From assembly GCF_004151235.1 (NCBI RefSeq), contig NZ_JUIV01000014.1, positions 1 through 64,000 on the forward strand: a stretch of DNA of 64,000 nt, written 5' to 3'. Each line of letters begins with the position of its first letter. Position 1 is the stretch's first letter. Shown piece after piece: positions 34,605 through 41,194 of this stretch. The notes below the pieces were generated by a model. That model was not told where the DNA came from. It did not search any database and saw only the letters and a program-made list of their open reading frames with translations. Source of the DNA: Flavobacterium anhuiense. Its GTDB lineage: Bacteria; Bacteroidota; Bacteroidia; Flavobacteriales; Flavobacteriaceae. A program made the translations under genes and the position numbers.

Positions 34605-35588
34605 ATGAAAATACTATCGATACTATTAATCTTGATTTGCAGTGTAAGCTGCCAGTCACAAACGAATTCTAGAATGAGTGAAGAAAAAACAAATCCGCTA
34701 TTATGCGATCCTGTGAATGGAATGTGCGAAATGCCTGCTGGCGAAAAAACGAATGCAAAAACAGCCATTCCTGTAGAAAATAAACCTGTTAAGATCATTT
34801 ACTATACCGATCCCATTTGTTCTTCTTGTTGGGGAATTGAACCTCAGCTTAGAAAATTAAAACTGGAATACGGCGATTATTTCGAAATTGATTACCGAAT
34901 GGGCGGTTTATTGCCTGATTGGAGCTATAACAGCGGCGGAATAAGCAAACCTTCTGATGTTGCGCACCATTGGGACGATGCTAGTTTGTATTACGAAATG
35001 CCAATTGATGGAAATGTTTGGCTTGAAGATCCGTTAGATTCTTCTTATCCATCCTGCATTGCCATGAAAGGAGCCCAAATGCAGAGTAAAGAAAAGGCTG
35101 TGAAATTTATGCGCATTCTTCGCGAAAAGCTATATCTAGATAAAAAGAATATTGCAAAATGGGAGAACATTGCAGAAGCTGCAAAAATTTCAGGTTTAGA
35201 TGTTCAGAAACTAAAAGCAGATTATGATGACGCCGAAGAACTTTTCCAAGAAGATTTAAACTTAGCAAAAACTCTTGGCGTGCGTGGTTTTCCGACTTTA
35301 TTTTTGGCTGATGCCGATAATAATCAATTAACAGTTTATGGTTCTAAACCTTATTCTTCTTACGAAAATGCCCTATTAACGTTGTTTCCAAAAGCAAAAA
35401 AGAAGAATATTAAAAATGAAAATCCGTTAGATTTATTCGAGATTTTCCCAACATTGGCTCCAAAAGAGTATGCTGTGATATTAGAAAAATCAACTTCTGA
35501 AGCGACTTCCATTTTAGAGAAATTATATCTGCAAGGTTTATTAGATAAAAAGACGATTAAAAATGGTTCTTTATATATTAGAAAATAA
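34605..35588 (+). CDS. DsbA-family thioredoxin-like lipoprotein
   Basis: A 327-residue protein whose first 17 residues look like a lipoprotein signal (ICSVSC). A Cys-rich segment CDPVNGMCEMP (residues 34-44) precedes a DsbA/FrnE-like domain starting YYTDPICSSCWGIEPQLRKL near 66 with a CxxC motif, then YRMGGLLPDW, and LGVRGFPTLFLAD near 225 (cis-Pro). The tail (about 265-327) resembles a winged helix. An internal ATG at 34674 (MSEEKTN) would give a cytoplasmic form like the Spx adapter YjbH; I keep the upstream start because the signal sequence is good. The role would be disulfide exchange or isomerisation. Confidence 0.75.
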   Translation: MKILSILLILICSVSCQSQTNSRMSEEKTNPLLCDPVNGMCEMPAGEKTNAKTAIPVENKPVKIIYYTDPICSSCWGIEPQLRKLKLEYGDYFEIDYRMGGLLPDWSYNSGGISKPSDVAHHWDDASLYYEMPIDGNVWLEDPLDSSYPSCIAMKGAQMQSKEKAVKFMRILREKLYLDKKNIAKWENIAEAAKISGLDVQKLKADYDDAEELFQEDLNLAKTLGVRGFPTLFLADADNNQLTVYGSKPYSSYENALLTLFPKAKKKNIKNENPLDLFEIFPTLAPKEYAVILEKSTSEATSILEKLYLQGLLDKKTIKNGSLYIRK

Positions 35589-35600
35589 TTTCTTAAATTA

Positions 35601-36149
35601 TTAAAAACATGTTCCATCGGAACATTTCATTGGTAAAAAAAATAAATGAGATTGTTCATTTCGTCCTGTAGGGACGTTTGACATTATAAGTGGTTCTTTA
35701 AAAATGTATTGATAATCGAACTCTATTTCAAATGCTTTCAATAATTTTTGATACTCCTCTAAAAATGTTTCTTTTTTATGATGCTGTTCTTGATTTTGAA
35801 TATATTGAATGACATTAGGCACATGGCTTCTTGAATATGAAAATGCTCCGTAACCTTCTTGCCAAGAGAAATCTTGTGACAATTTTTGTTCTTTAATCCA
35901 TTTGCTGGTTTCTGTTTTTACATTTTGAACCAACGCTGAAATAGATTGTGTGGGACGCATTCCTATAAAAATATGTATATGATCTGGCATGCTATTAATA
36001 CATAACATTTTATGACTATTGGCTTGAATTATGCCCGTAATATATTGATGTAATTTGTCTTTCCACTCCTTTGCAATTAATGCTTTTCTGTATTTCACTG
36101 CAAATACAAATTGTATATGCAATTGTGTGTATGTATTTGCCATTACCAA
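35601..36149 (-). CDS. REP-associated tyrosine transposase (RAYT, IS200/Y1 family)
   Basis: Y1 HUH-type transposase of 182 residues. The HUH motif is MPDHIHIFIG near residues 57-66, and the catalytic Tyr is probably in GYGAFSYSRSHVPNVIQYIQ near 105-124. The likely start is the third codon (36143, MANTYTQLH), which is the common family opening. Residues after about 154 (SNVPTGRNEQSHLFFL and on) are encoded by REP-like palindromes, so the natural C-terminus may be earlier. The gene sits inside the palindrome array on both sides, and no IS ends or target duplications were seen, matching domesticated RAYT systems rather than an active insertion sequence. Confidence 0.88.
   Translation of the reverse strand: MVMANTYTQLHIQFVFAVKYRKALIAKEWKDKLHQYITGIIQANSHKMLCINSMPDHIHIFIGMRPTQSISALVQNVKTETSKWIKEQKLSQDFSWQEGYGAFSYSRSHVPNVIQYIQNQEQHHKKETFLEEYQKLLKAFEIEFDYQYIFKEPLIMSNVPTGRNEQSHLFFLPMKCSDGTCF
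35609..35676. repeat. REP-like palindromes at the 3-prime side of the RAYT gene
   Basis: atgttccatcggaacat (35609-35625) and cgtcctgtagggacg (35662-35676) have imperfect-palindrome cores, each with a conserved flank (ttcattggt, tttga). They lie inside the last codons of the transposase frame. Confidence 0.8.
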
Positions 36150-36154
36150 CCAAA

Positions 36155-36417
36155 CGTTCCTACGGAACGAAAAAACATAATTAATTAAAGTTCTACCGAT
36201 GAGATGTTCCTAACGGAACATTTCTTTTTTCACCAATACGAATTTTAAAAATAATCGCCTTTAATATGCCTTCTAAAAGTCTTTAGAGTATTATTTTAAG
36301 ACAAAATGTTCGGAGGAAAGTTTTTTTCTGGAATAGAAAGAATTTGAAAAAATGTTCCGCTAGGAACATCTCATCGGTAGAAAAAAAATGTTTTTGGTGT
36401 TTCGTCCCGTAGGGACG
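36155..36417. repeat. REP-like array at the 5-prime side of the RAYT gene
   Basis: Cores are cgttcctacggaacg (36155-36169), atgttcctaacggaacat (36204-36221), atgttccgctaggaacat (36352-36369) and cgtcccgtagggacg (36403-36417). The second and third, with the flank ctaccgatgag, form a facing inverted pair about 130 bp apart, like a bacterial interspersed mosaic element. A second array of the same family lies at 61896-62120. No other gene is in this gap. Confidence 0.82.
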
Positions 36418-36427
36418 TTTGATTGGT

Positions 36428-36901
36428 TTAAATCTCCCTCAAAATCAAATCGGCTACAACATCTATTGCCTGATCAATTATACTTTCTGGAGTCCCTTTA
36501 AATTCAAAACGTTTGGCAATTTGCTTTTCGCCAAAAATGATATGGATAAAAATAGTTCCAACGGGTTTTGACTCGCTTTCGCTTCCGCCTGGCGTTGTCA
36601 GTCCTGTTAAACCAACACAAATATCTGAATTAATGTAGCGATAAAAATTTTGCGCCATTAACTTGGTAACTTCTGCAGATTCTGCACTATACTGTTCAAT
36701 AGTTCCCCACGGAATATGTAACAAATCTTCCTTCATTGAAGTGTGATAACATACTATTCCTCCTATGAGAATTCTTCCGGAATTAATAACTCTCGAAAAC
36801 TCATAACACATTTTTCCAGCAGAGGCGCTTTCTGCAAATGCTATTGTTAAGTTCTTTTCGATTAAAGTCTGACAGCACGCGGTTACCTTTTCTGACGCCA
36901 T
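36428..36901 (-). CDS. CinA C-terminal family nicotinamide-nucleotide amidase
   Basis: A 157-residue protein equal to the C-terminal domain of CinA (NMN amidohydrolase, PncC type) without the N-terminal MoaB-like domain. FAESASAGKMCYEFSRV near residues 22-38 matches the family ESxTxG region, and GLTGLTTPGGSESESKPVGT near 96-115 matches the GxxGPxG... region (here TTPGG in place of the usual GIAGP form). It would recycle NMN to nicotinate mononucleotide. The fit is clear but with changes at usually conserved positions (Ala for Thr in ESxT), so activity may differ. Confidence 0.8.
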   Translation of the reverse strand: MASEKVTACCQTLIEKNLTIAFAESASAGKMCYEFSRVINSGRILIGGIVCYHTSMKEDLLHIPWGTIEQYSAESAEVTKLMAQNFYRYINSDICVGLTGLTTPGGSESESKPVGTIFIHIIFGEKQIAKRFEFKGTPESIIDQAIDVVADLILREI

Positions 36902-37061
36902 ATTGATTTAAAATTTAATTATACATTAATTTCAACCTCAAATGTAGATTGTTCGAGCATAGTAAACTTACATAATTTCTTACAATATTTATATTATAAG
37001 TAACTGTTAATTATGCAACTATCGTTTATTTTTTTATAAGAACTTCCTTTTCATAACGCAG

Positions 37062-37069
37062 TAAATTTG
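37062..37069 (+). promoter_or_regulatory. -7 promoter element for the small-protein operon
   Basis: taaatttg is an exact TAnnTTTG, 60 bp before the 34-residue ORF. No TTG is found 19 bases upstream, so the strength or sigma factor may differ. Confidence 0.4.
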
Positions 37070-37129
37070 TAAATACAGCTTTTTAAAGTCATTTAGTACA
37101 ATCCGAAAAAATATAAAAGCCAAAATGCC

Positions 37130-37234
37130 ATGACTTTTAAAAGCTACGATAAGACAATTACAGTAAACTGTAAAGAATTTGCAGGTCTTCTTTATGAAGA
37201 TTCAATCTTGAAAAAAGTAATAACTAAAAAATAG
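37130..37234 (+). CDS. Candidate 34-residue protein
   Basis: A short open frame, MTFKSYDKTITVNCKEFAGL followed by LYEDSILKKVITKK and a TAG stop, 4 bp before the ATG of the acidic protein gene. It has a -7 promoter word upstream at a suitable distance, an A-rich lead, and a plausible amphipathic C-terminal half. It is probably first in the operon or a leader peptide for it. It is too short for homology to be judged by eye, and support is moderate. Confidence 0.45.
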   Translation: MTFKSYDKTITVNCKEFAGLLYEDSILKKVITKK

Positions 37235-37238
37235 TATT

Positions 37239-37727
37239 ATGGAAAAGCAACACAACCATGATTATGGTCAATTTGATCCTGATTATATCGAACAAAATAC
37301 TCTCATTGATGGTACATATTCAAATGAAGACGAGTTTAAAAAAGTTTTGAAAAAACATGACAATCGAGAATTTGGCGAAAGCGATCCCGATTATTATGAA
37401 CAAAATACGCTGATTGACAATGACAATTATGCGCGTGATGAAGATCCGTATCAATATCAGGAAGAGTTTATTGAAGATTCTTTGCATCCAAAAGGAGATT
37501 TTGAGCCTAATACAAATATCCGTTCAGAGAACATTCCGAATCAAGAAAGAATTATCAATGAAGATGATGCCATTACAAACGATGACACGGAAGATGATCT
37601 AAATGATGAATATGATCCTGATTTGGATTACGAAAATGATCTTGAAAATGACGTCGATCTGGATGAAGATGAAGAATTGGACGATTTTGATGCAGAACAT
37701 TATCCAGAAAACCACCCTAGAGAATAG
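37239..37727 (+). CDS. Highly acidic, repeat-containing protein of unknown function
   Basis: A 162-residue hydrophilic protein with no signal peptide and almost no hydrophobic stretch. Two imperfect repeats share the word DPDYxEQNTLID (residues 10-21 and 46-57), each followed by an acidic spacer. The last 60 residues are nearly all Asp, Glu and Asn. The protein is probably intrinsically disordered. It is followed by a small membrane protein gene on the same strand. A role in stress protection or cation binding is possible, but nothing in the sequence proves it. Confidence 0.65.
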   Translation: MEKQHNHDYGQFDPDYIEQNTLIDGTYSNEDEFKKVLKKHDNREFGESDPDYYEQNTLIDNDNYARDEDPYQYQEEFIEDSLHPKGDFEPNTNIRSENIPNQERIINEDDAITNDDTEDDLNDEYDPDLDYENDLENDVDLDEDEELDDFDAEHYPENHPRE

Positions 37728-37758
37728 CAAAAATTATCGTAAATTGTAAAGTATTAAA

Positions 37759-38160
37759 TTGATGACTATAGCAGTTCAAATTGTCTGGCTTTTTGTATTA
37801 GCAATTCCGATTGCTTGTATCAGCTGGACTGTCACACACGAAGAAATTTTTAGAGAACCGCATGAATGGTGTGTCAGACATTCTAAAAATGACAGATACA
37901 TCCTATCCAGAAAGTTTTTTTATCTTCTCACATGTGAATATTGCTTTAGCCATTATGTTACAATTGCCTTTCTGATTATATGCGATTATAAACTTTTGTT
38001 AAATGATTGGAGAGGATATATTTTGGCAGGGTTTTCTCTGGTTTTTATGGCAAACGTTTACATGAGTCTTTTTGCTTTATTGCGTCAAGCGATAAAGAAA
38101 GAAAAGGTCGAAATTGAGAAAATTGAAAGTGAAACTGACACTGAAAACAGTAAAAATTAA
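37759..38160 (+). CDS. Small membrane protein of unknown function
   Basis: A 133-residue protein with about three membrane helices (residues 5-25, 62-80 and 92-110). LTCEYCFSHYVTIAF near 57-71 has a CxxC that resembles the CxxC pattern of DUF1360-like membrane proteins. The C-terminus is a charged cytoplasmic tail (KKEKVEIEKIESETDTE). It is the third gene in the plus-strand cluster beginning at 37130; spacing from the acidic protein gene is 31 bp. I do not recognise the function. Confidence 0.6.
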   Translation: MMTIAVQIVWLFVLAIPIACISWTVTHEEIFREPHEWCVRHSKNDRYILSRKFFYLLTCEYCFSHYVTIAFLIICDYKLLLNDWRGYILAGFSLVFMANVYMSLFALLRQAIKKEKVEIEKIESETDTENSKN

Positions 38161-38199
38161 AAAAATAACAAATAAGTATAATTAAAATTAATTGGCATT

Positions 38200-38472
38200 A
38201 TGGAGAATTTGAATTTTATAGACCCATTATTACACGGAATTAAACCTGAAAGTAAACCATTAAATCTGTCAGTAAAACAAATGGTATGTGCTGGCGTTGG
38301 TGCTCTTTTAGCATCGGCAGTTTTGAAGAAAACGGGGCATCCAAAAATAAGTGCTGTTGTAGGAAGTCTTGCATTACCCATTTTGGCATCGGCATGTTAT
38401 AAAAAATATAGTCAAGTATCTAAAGATAAAATTGATGCTCAATCAAGCAGCGGTATCGAATACAATCACTAA
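38200..38472 (+). CDS. Small membrane-associated protein of unknown function
   Basis: A 90-residue protein with two short hydrophobic stretches, VKQMVCAGVGALLASAVL (25-42) and the region starting ISAVVGSLALPILASACY (50-67), rich in small residues such as in glycine-zipper proteins. The N-terminus is hydrophilic and the tail Ser/Lys-rich. It is last of the small cluster and is followed by a strong hairpin terminator. No known family was recognised. Confidence 0.6.
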   Translation: MENLNFIDPLLHGIKPESKPLNLSVKQMVCAGVGALLASAVLKKTGHPKISAVVGSLALPILASACYKKYSQVSKDKIDAQSSSGIEYNH

Positions 38473-38490
38473 TCGTTTTAAACTATCATA

Positions 38491-38525
38491 AAAAAGAGCG
38501 CTTATTTTCTATAAGCGCTCTTTTT
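38491..38525 (+). terminator. Rho-independent terminator
   Basis: Perfect 15-bp arms (aaaaagagcgcttat / ataagcgctcttttt) around a 5-base loop, with a T-rich tail. It also could serve the opposite strand, ending the SpoIIAA-like gene. Confidence 0.9.
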
Positions 38526-38545
38526 CTTTTTTTGAGAAGATTTGG

Positions 38546-38914
38546 TTAAGAAATATTTCCTTCAACCCAATTTAATGCTTTATTAAAATCAACTTTTTTA
38601 TATCCGCGAAACTCTCCCGGAACAATATAGCTGAAACCATTGGTGAAAGAAATGATTTCATCTGTATCAGTAACAATTGCTGCCCTATTCCATTTTCCAA
38701 GATTTTTCAAACCAAGAAGAGCATCTTGCAGCCACGCTCCCGCTGTAAAATTCTCAATATCGGTATCCAGAACCAATAAGAAATTAATCTCATTTGTCTG
38801 TTTTACCAAATGCTCAACGGCTGGAGCCACTGCAGTTACAAAATCATCTTTTGTCACTTCTGCCAATGCTCTAAAGGCAACAATATTATCTGTGGTATCG
38901 ATTTGATGTATCAT
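38546..38914 (-). CDS. SpoIIAA-like / STAS-type protein (DUF3478)
   Basis: A 122-residue soluble protein with the alternating beta/alpha pattern of the SpoIIAA-like family (DUF3478). Typical stretches are ALAEVTKDDFVTAVAPAVEH near 17-36, INFLLVLDTDIENFTAGAWL near 43-62 and WNRAAIVTDTDEIISFTNGF near 75-94. Members are thought to fold like STAS domains and may bind lipids or nucleotides; the exact role is unknown. It is monocistronic, with a -7 element 70 bp upstream. Confidence 0.82.
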   Translation of the reverse strand: MIHQIDTTDNIVAFRALAEVTKDDFVTAVAPAVEHLVKQTNEINFLLVLDTDIENFTAGAWLQDALLGLKNLGKWNRAAIVTDTDEIISFTNGFSYIVPGEFRGYKKVDFNKALNWVEGNIS

Positions 38915-38983
38915 GATTTTTATACTTTTTGAGTTATTAATGATGTTTTTATTTGAGACATTTGAAAATGCAAAATTCTAACT

Positions 38984-38991
38984 CAAATTTA
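38984..38991 (-). promoter_or_regulatory. -7 promoter element for the SpoIIAA-like gene
   Basis: caaattta reads taaatttg on the minus strand (exact TAnnTTTG), about 70 bp before the start codon. The same word stands before the 34-residue ORF on the other strand, which may mean shared control. Confidence 0.35.
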
Positions 38992-39059
38992 CTTATTATC
39001 AACCAGATACAGATTATATTTAACTATTCGTTTATTATATTTTTTTAAGTTCTTTTTAA

Positions 39060-39221
39060 AGATACTAAGATTCTGAGATGCTAAGATTCTAAGTTTCTTT
39101 TTACAGCCTTAAATTTTATTAGTTAGAGAGGAAAAACTTTGGGTTAGATGCACTGCAGTGCATCTATACACTGCATGCAGAAAAAAACTTAGAATCTTAG
39201 CATCTCAGAACCTTAGCATCT
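39060..39221. repeat. Long inverted repeat with an inner 20-bp palindrome
   Basis: 41-bp arms (39060-39100 and 39181-39221) built from the word agatnctaagattctgagat pair with few mismatches. The loop holds a perfect palindrome agatgcactgcagtgcatct (39146-39165). The word also appears near 17655. It is an extragenic repeat; the 505-bp gap between the SpoIIAA-like gene and SusD otherwise shows no gene. Confidence 0.8.
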
Positions 39222-39225
39222 AAAA

Positions 39226-39259
39226 AAAAAGCCTGCTTTTTTTTGAAAACAGGCTTTTT
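39226..39259 (-). terminator. Hairpin downstream of the SusCD operon
   Basis: aaaaagcctg / caggcttttt arms around a T-rich loop with A/T tracts on both sides, about 160 bp past the SusD stop. Confidence 0.55.
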
Positions 39260-39304
39260 GAAAAAAAATAAAAAATAAACTAACACACAAACTTTAAAGT
39301 TTTT

Positions 39305-39406
39305 AAGTGACAAAGTTTTTTAATTGCTAAAAAATTCATTGTAAATATTTAGTGTTAGATTTAGTGCTTTACTTTGTGCCTTTGCACCTTTGTCACTTTG
39401 TCACTT
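39305..39406. repeat. Inverted repeat of aagtgacaaagt
   Basis: Perfect 12-bp arms (39305-39316 and 39395-39406) just after the SusD stop; another extragenic repeat word. Function unknown. Confidence 0.6.
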
Positions 39407-39419
39407 CTAAAAAACAAAC

Positions 39420-41189
39420 TTAATTGTATCCTTGATTTTGTTTGAATTCCTTCGTTACATCAATTGTTGACTGCGGAATTGGGAAAACTCTTCTGTAAGG
39501 TTGCGAAGCTGCTTTTGCTGTTCCGGCAAGATCAAATTTCCCGAAACGGATCATCTGCGGTCTTCTGTATAATTCCCAATACAATTCAAAACCAATTTCA
39601 TTGTATAAAACTGTTTGATCAATTGCAGTCAAAGCTTTTCCTGGTGTACTTCCAAATAAAGATTCTCTTTTTCTGTTTGTACGCAATTTGTTCAAATCAT
39701 CCATTGCAGCACCAGTATTTCCTTTTCTAAAATAAGCTTCGGCTCTCATGGTATAAATTCCTCCTAAACGGAATAATGGAATATCAACATTACTGTTTCC
39801 GTTTCCTCCTTCTGGATCAAATTCATATTTAAAAACACGTGCTCCTTGATTGATTTCGTTTTGAGCAAAAACTGCTTGAGCTGGATTTTTGAAGGTTAAA
39901 GAAGGCGTAAAATCCATTCTCGTTGTTGTGCTTTTTTCCATGTATAACGGAGAAACTTTTATACGTCCGTTAACCATTTCCAATGAACCAGATGACAATA
40001 AGATTGGTCCATATTGTGGTCCATACTGAATTCCTCTATTAAAATGAAACCAAGGCAAATTGGCACTTTTCGGTACAATATCAGTTGCTGGAACACTAAT
40101 ATCTGTTCCATCATTCATAAACCATGTTCCATCAGCATATTGGTATTTCTGCTGAAATCTCGGATCATCATGATTGCCGTCCCATGTTGCAAAAAACTCG
40201 GGAGTTGTACAAGCCGCATTTGTTCCTCTATTTGCTGCAGATGTTCTTTGGTTACGCTCCATACACACATAAGCAAAACTGTTTGAACCATTTCTGATGT
40301 AATCGATCTTTTGAGAAATAGCAAAAATCAATTCTTTTCCTTTGTCATTGTCTCTTGCGAAGTTTTTGAAATAATCACTTTCTAAAGAATATTTTCCAGA
40401 ATCAATCAGCAATGAAGTATAATAAATTACACGATCCATGTCTGTTCCTGTACCCGTTGCTGCAGCTTCAGTAAAATTAAAGGTTGAAGATGCATTAAAA
40501 CGATCTTTAAAAACAGCACGATTCAAATACATCTGCGCTAAAAATCCATACGCCGCTTCTTTTGTAAATCTTCCATGATGCGTCTGCTGCGTTCCCATTT
40601 CTGCTAAATCTGGCAATAAAGCTTCAACATCTTTTATCAATTGATCGATTTGCGTATCGGCTTTTAAAATCTGTAAAGGCGCATTTGGATTCATCGGATC
40701 TCTGTAAGGCGCTTGTCCGTACAAATCTAAAGTGGTATATAAATAATACGCTAAAAGTCCTTTCGCTTCTGCTAAAAACAATTTCTTCTCTGGAATTGAA
40801 CTTTCTTCAACCGATTGAATAGCTGTTAATGAACGTGTAATTCCGTTTGTCAATTTATTCCAGTTATCTACCACAATGGCATTATCCGATTTCCAACTAA
40901 ACTCATGCATGTCTCTCCATTTTCCTCCGTCTCCCCAGTCACTTCCGCGAGTTGGCAGGATGGCCTCATCTGTCGTATATTCTTGTAAAGAGAAAACACC
41001 GCCATGATCTACAAAAGTTCCATCTCCCAAACGGTCATAAGCTGCAGCCAAAGCTCCAGCTGGGTTTGAAGCGTCTTCTCCTAAAACCTCATCCAGAACA
41101 ACTTCGTCAAGATTGGTACAGCTTGCAAAAAGCCATATAAAAGAGAATATTGCTAATGTTTTAATATTAAAAATTGTATTTGTCTTCAT
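39420..41189 (-). CDS. SusD/RagB-family nutrient-binding outer-membrane lipoprotein
   Basis: Surface lipoprotein of 589 residues that binds the ligand for its SusC partner. The signal ends in IWLFASC (Cys 24). The TPR-like scaffold has LLAYYLYTTLDLYGQAPYRD and AAYGFLAQMYLNRAVF, and the C-terminus LYNEIGFELYWELYRRPQMI RFGKF is the family hallmark. It begins 5 bp after the SusC gene on the same strand, so it is cotranscribed. The ligand cannot be read; the adjacent PI-PLC and phosphoesterase are hints. Confidence 0.95.
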   Translation of the reverse strand: MKTNTIFNIKTLAIFSFIWLFASCTNLDEVVLDEVLGEDASNPAGALAAAYDRLGDGTFVDHGGVFSLQEYTTDEAILPTRGSDWGDGGKWRDMHEFSWKSDNAIVVDNWNKLTNGITRSLTAIQSVEESSIPEKKLFLAEAKGLLAYYLYTTLDLYGQAPYRDPMNPNAPLQILKADTQIDQLIKDVEALLPDLAEMGTQQTHHGRFTKEAAYGFLAQMYLNRAVFKDRFNASSTFNFTEAAATGTGTDMDRVIYYTSLLIDSGKYSLESDYFKNFARDNDKGKELIFAISQKIDYIRNGSNSFAYVCMERNQRTSAANRGTNAACTTPEFFATWDGNHDDPRFQQKYQYADGTWFMNDGTDISVPATDIVPKSANLPWFHFNRGIQYGPQYGPILLSSGSLEMVNGRIKVSPLYMEKSTTTRMDFTPSLTFKNPAQAVFAQNEINQGARVFKYEFDPEGGNGNSNVDIPLFRLGGIYTMRAEAYFRKGNTGAAMDDLNKLRTNRKRESLFGSTPGKALTAIDQTVLYNEIGFELYWELYRRPQMIRFGKFDLAGTAKAASQPYRRVFPIPQSTIDVTKEFKQNQGYN

Positions 41190-41194
41190 AATAA

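Noticed and set aside
34415..34798. 127-codon minus-strand frame
   Set aside because: It overlaps the 5-prime part of the DsbA-family gene antisense and runs into A/T-rich gap; no family likeness.
35601..36149. Complete IS200/IS605 insertion sequence
   Set aside because: No TnpB, no defined left and right ends; the palindromes recur elsewhere without a transposase, which suits a RAYT/REP system better.
35609..36417. CRISPR array
   Set aside because: The repeated units are short imperfect palindromes with uneven spacing and both orientations, not regular direct repeats with unique spacers; no cas genes are present.
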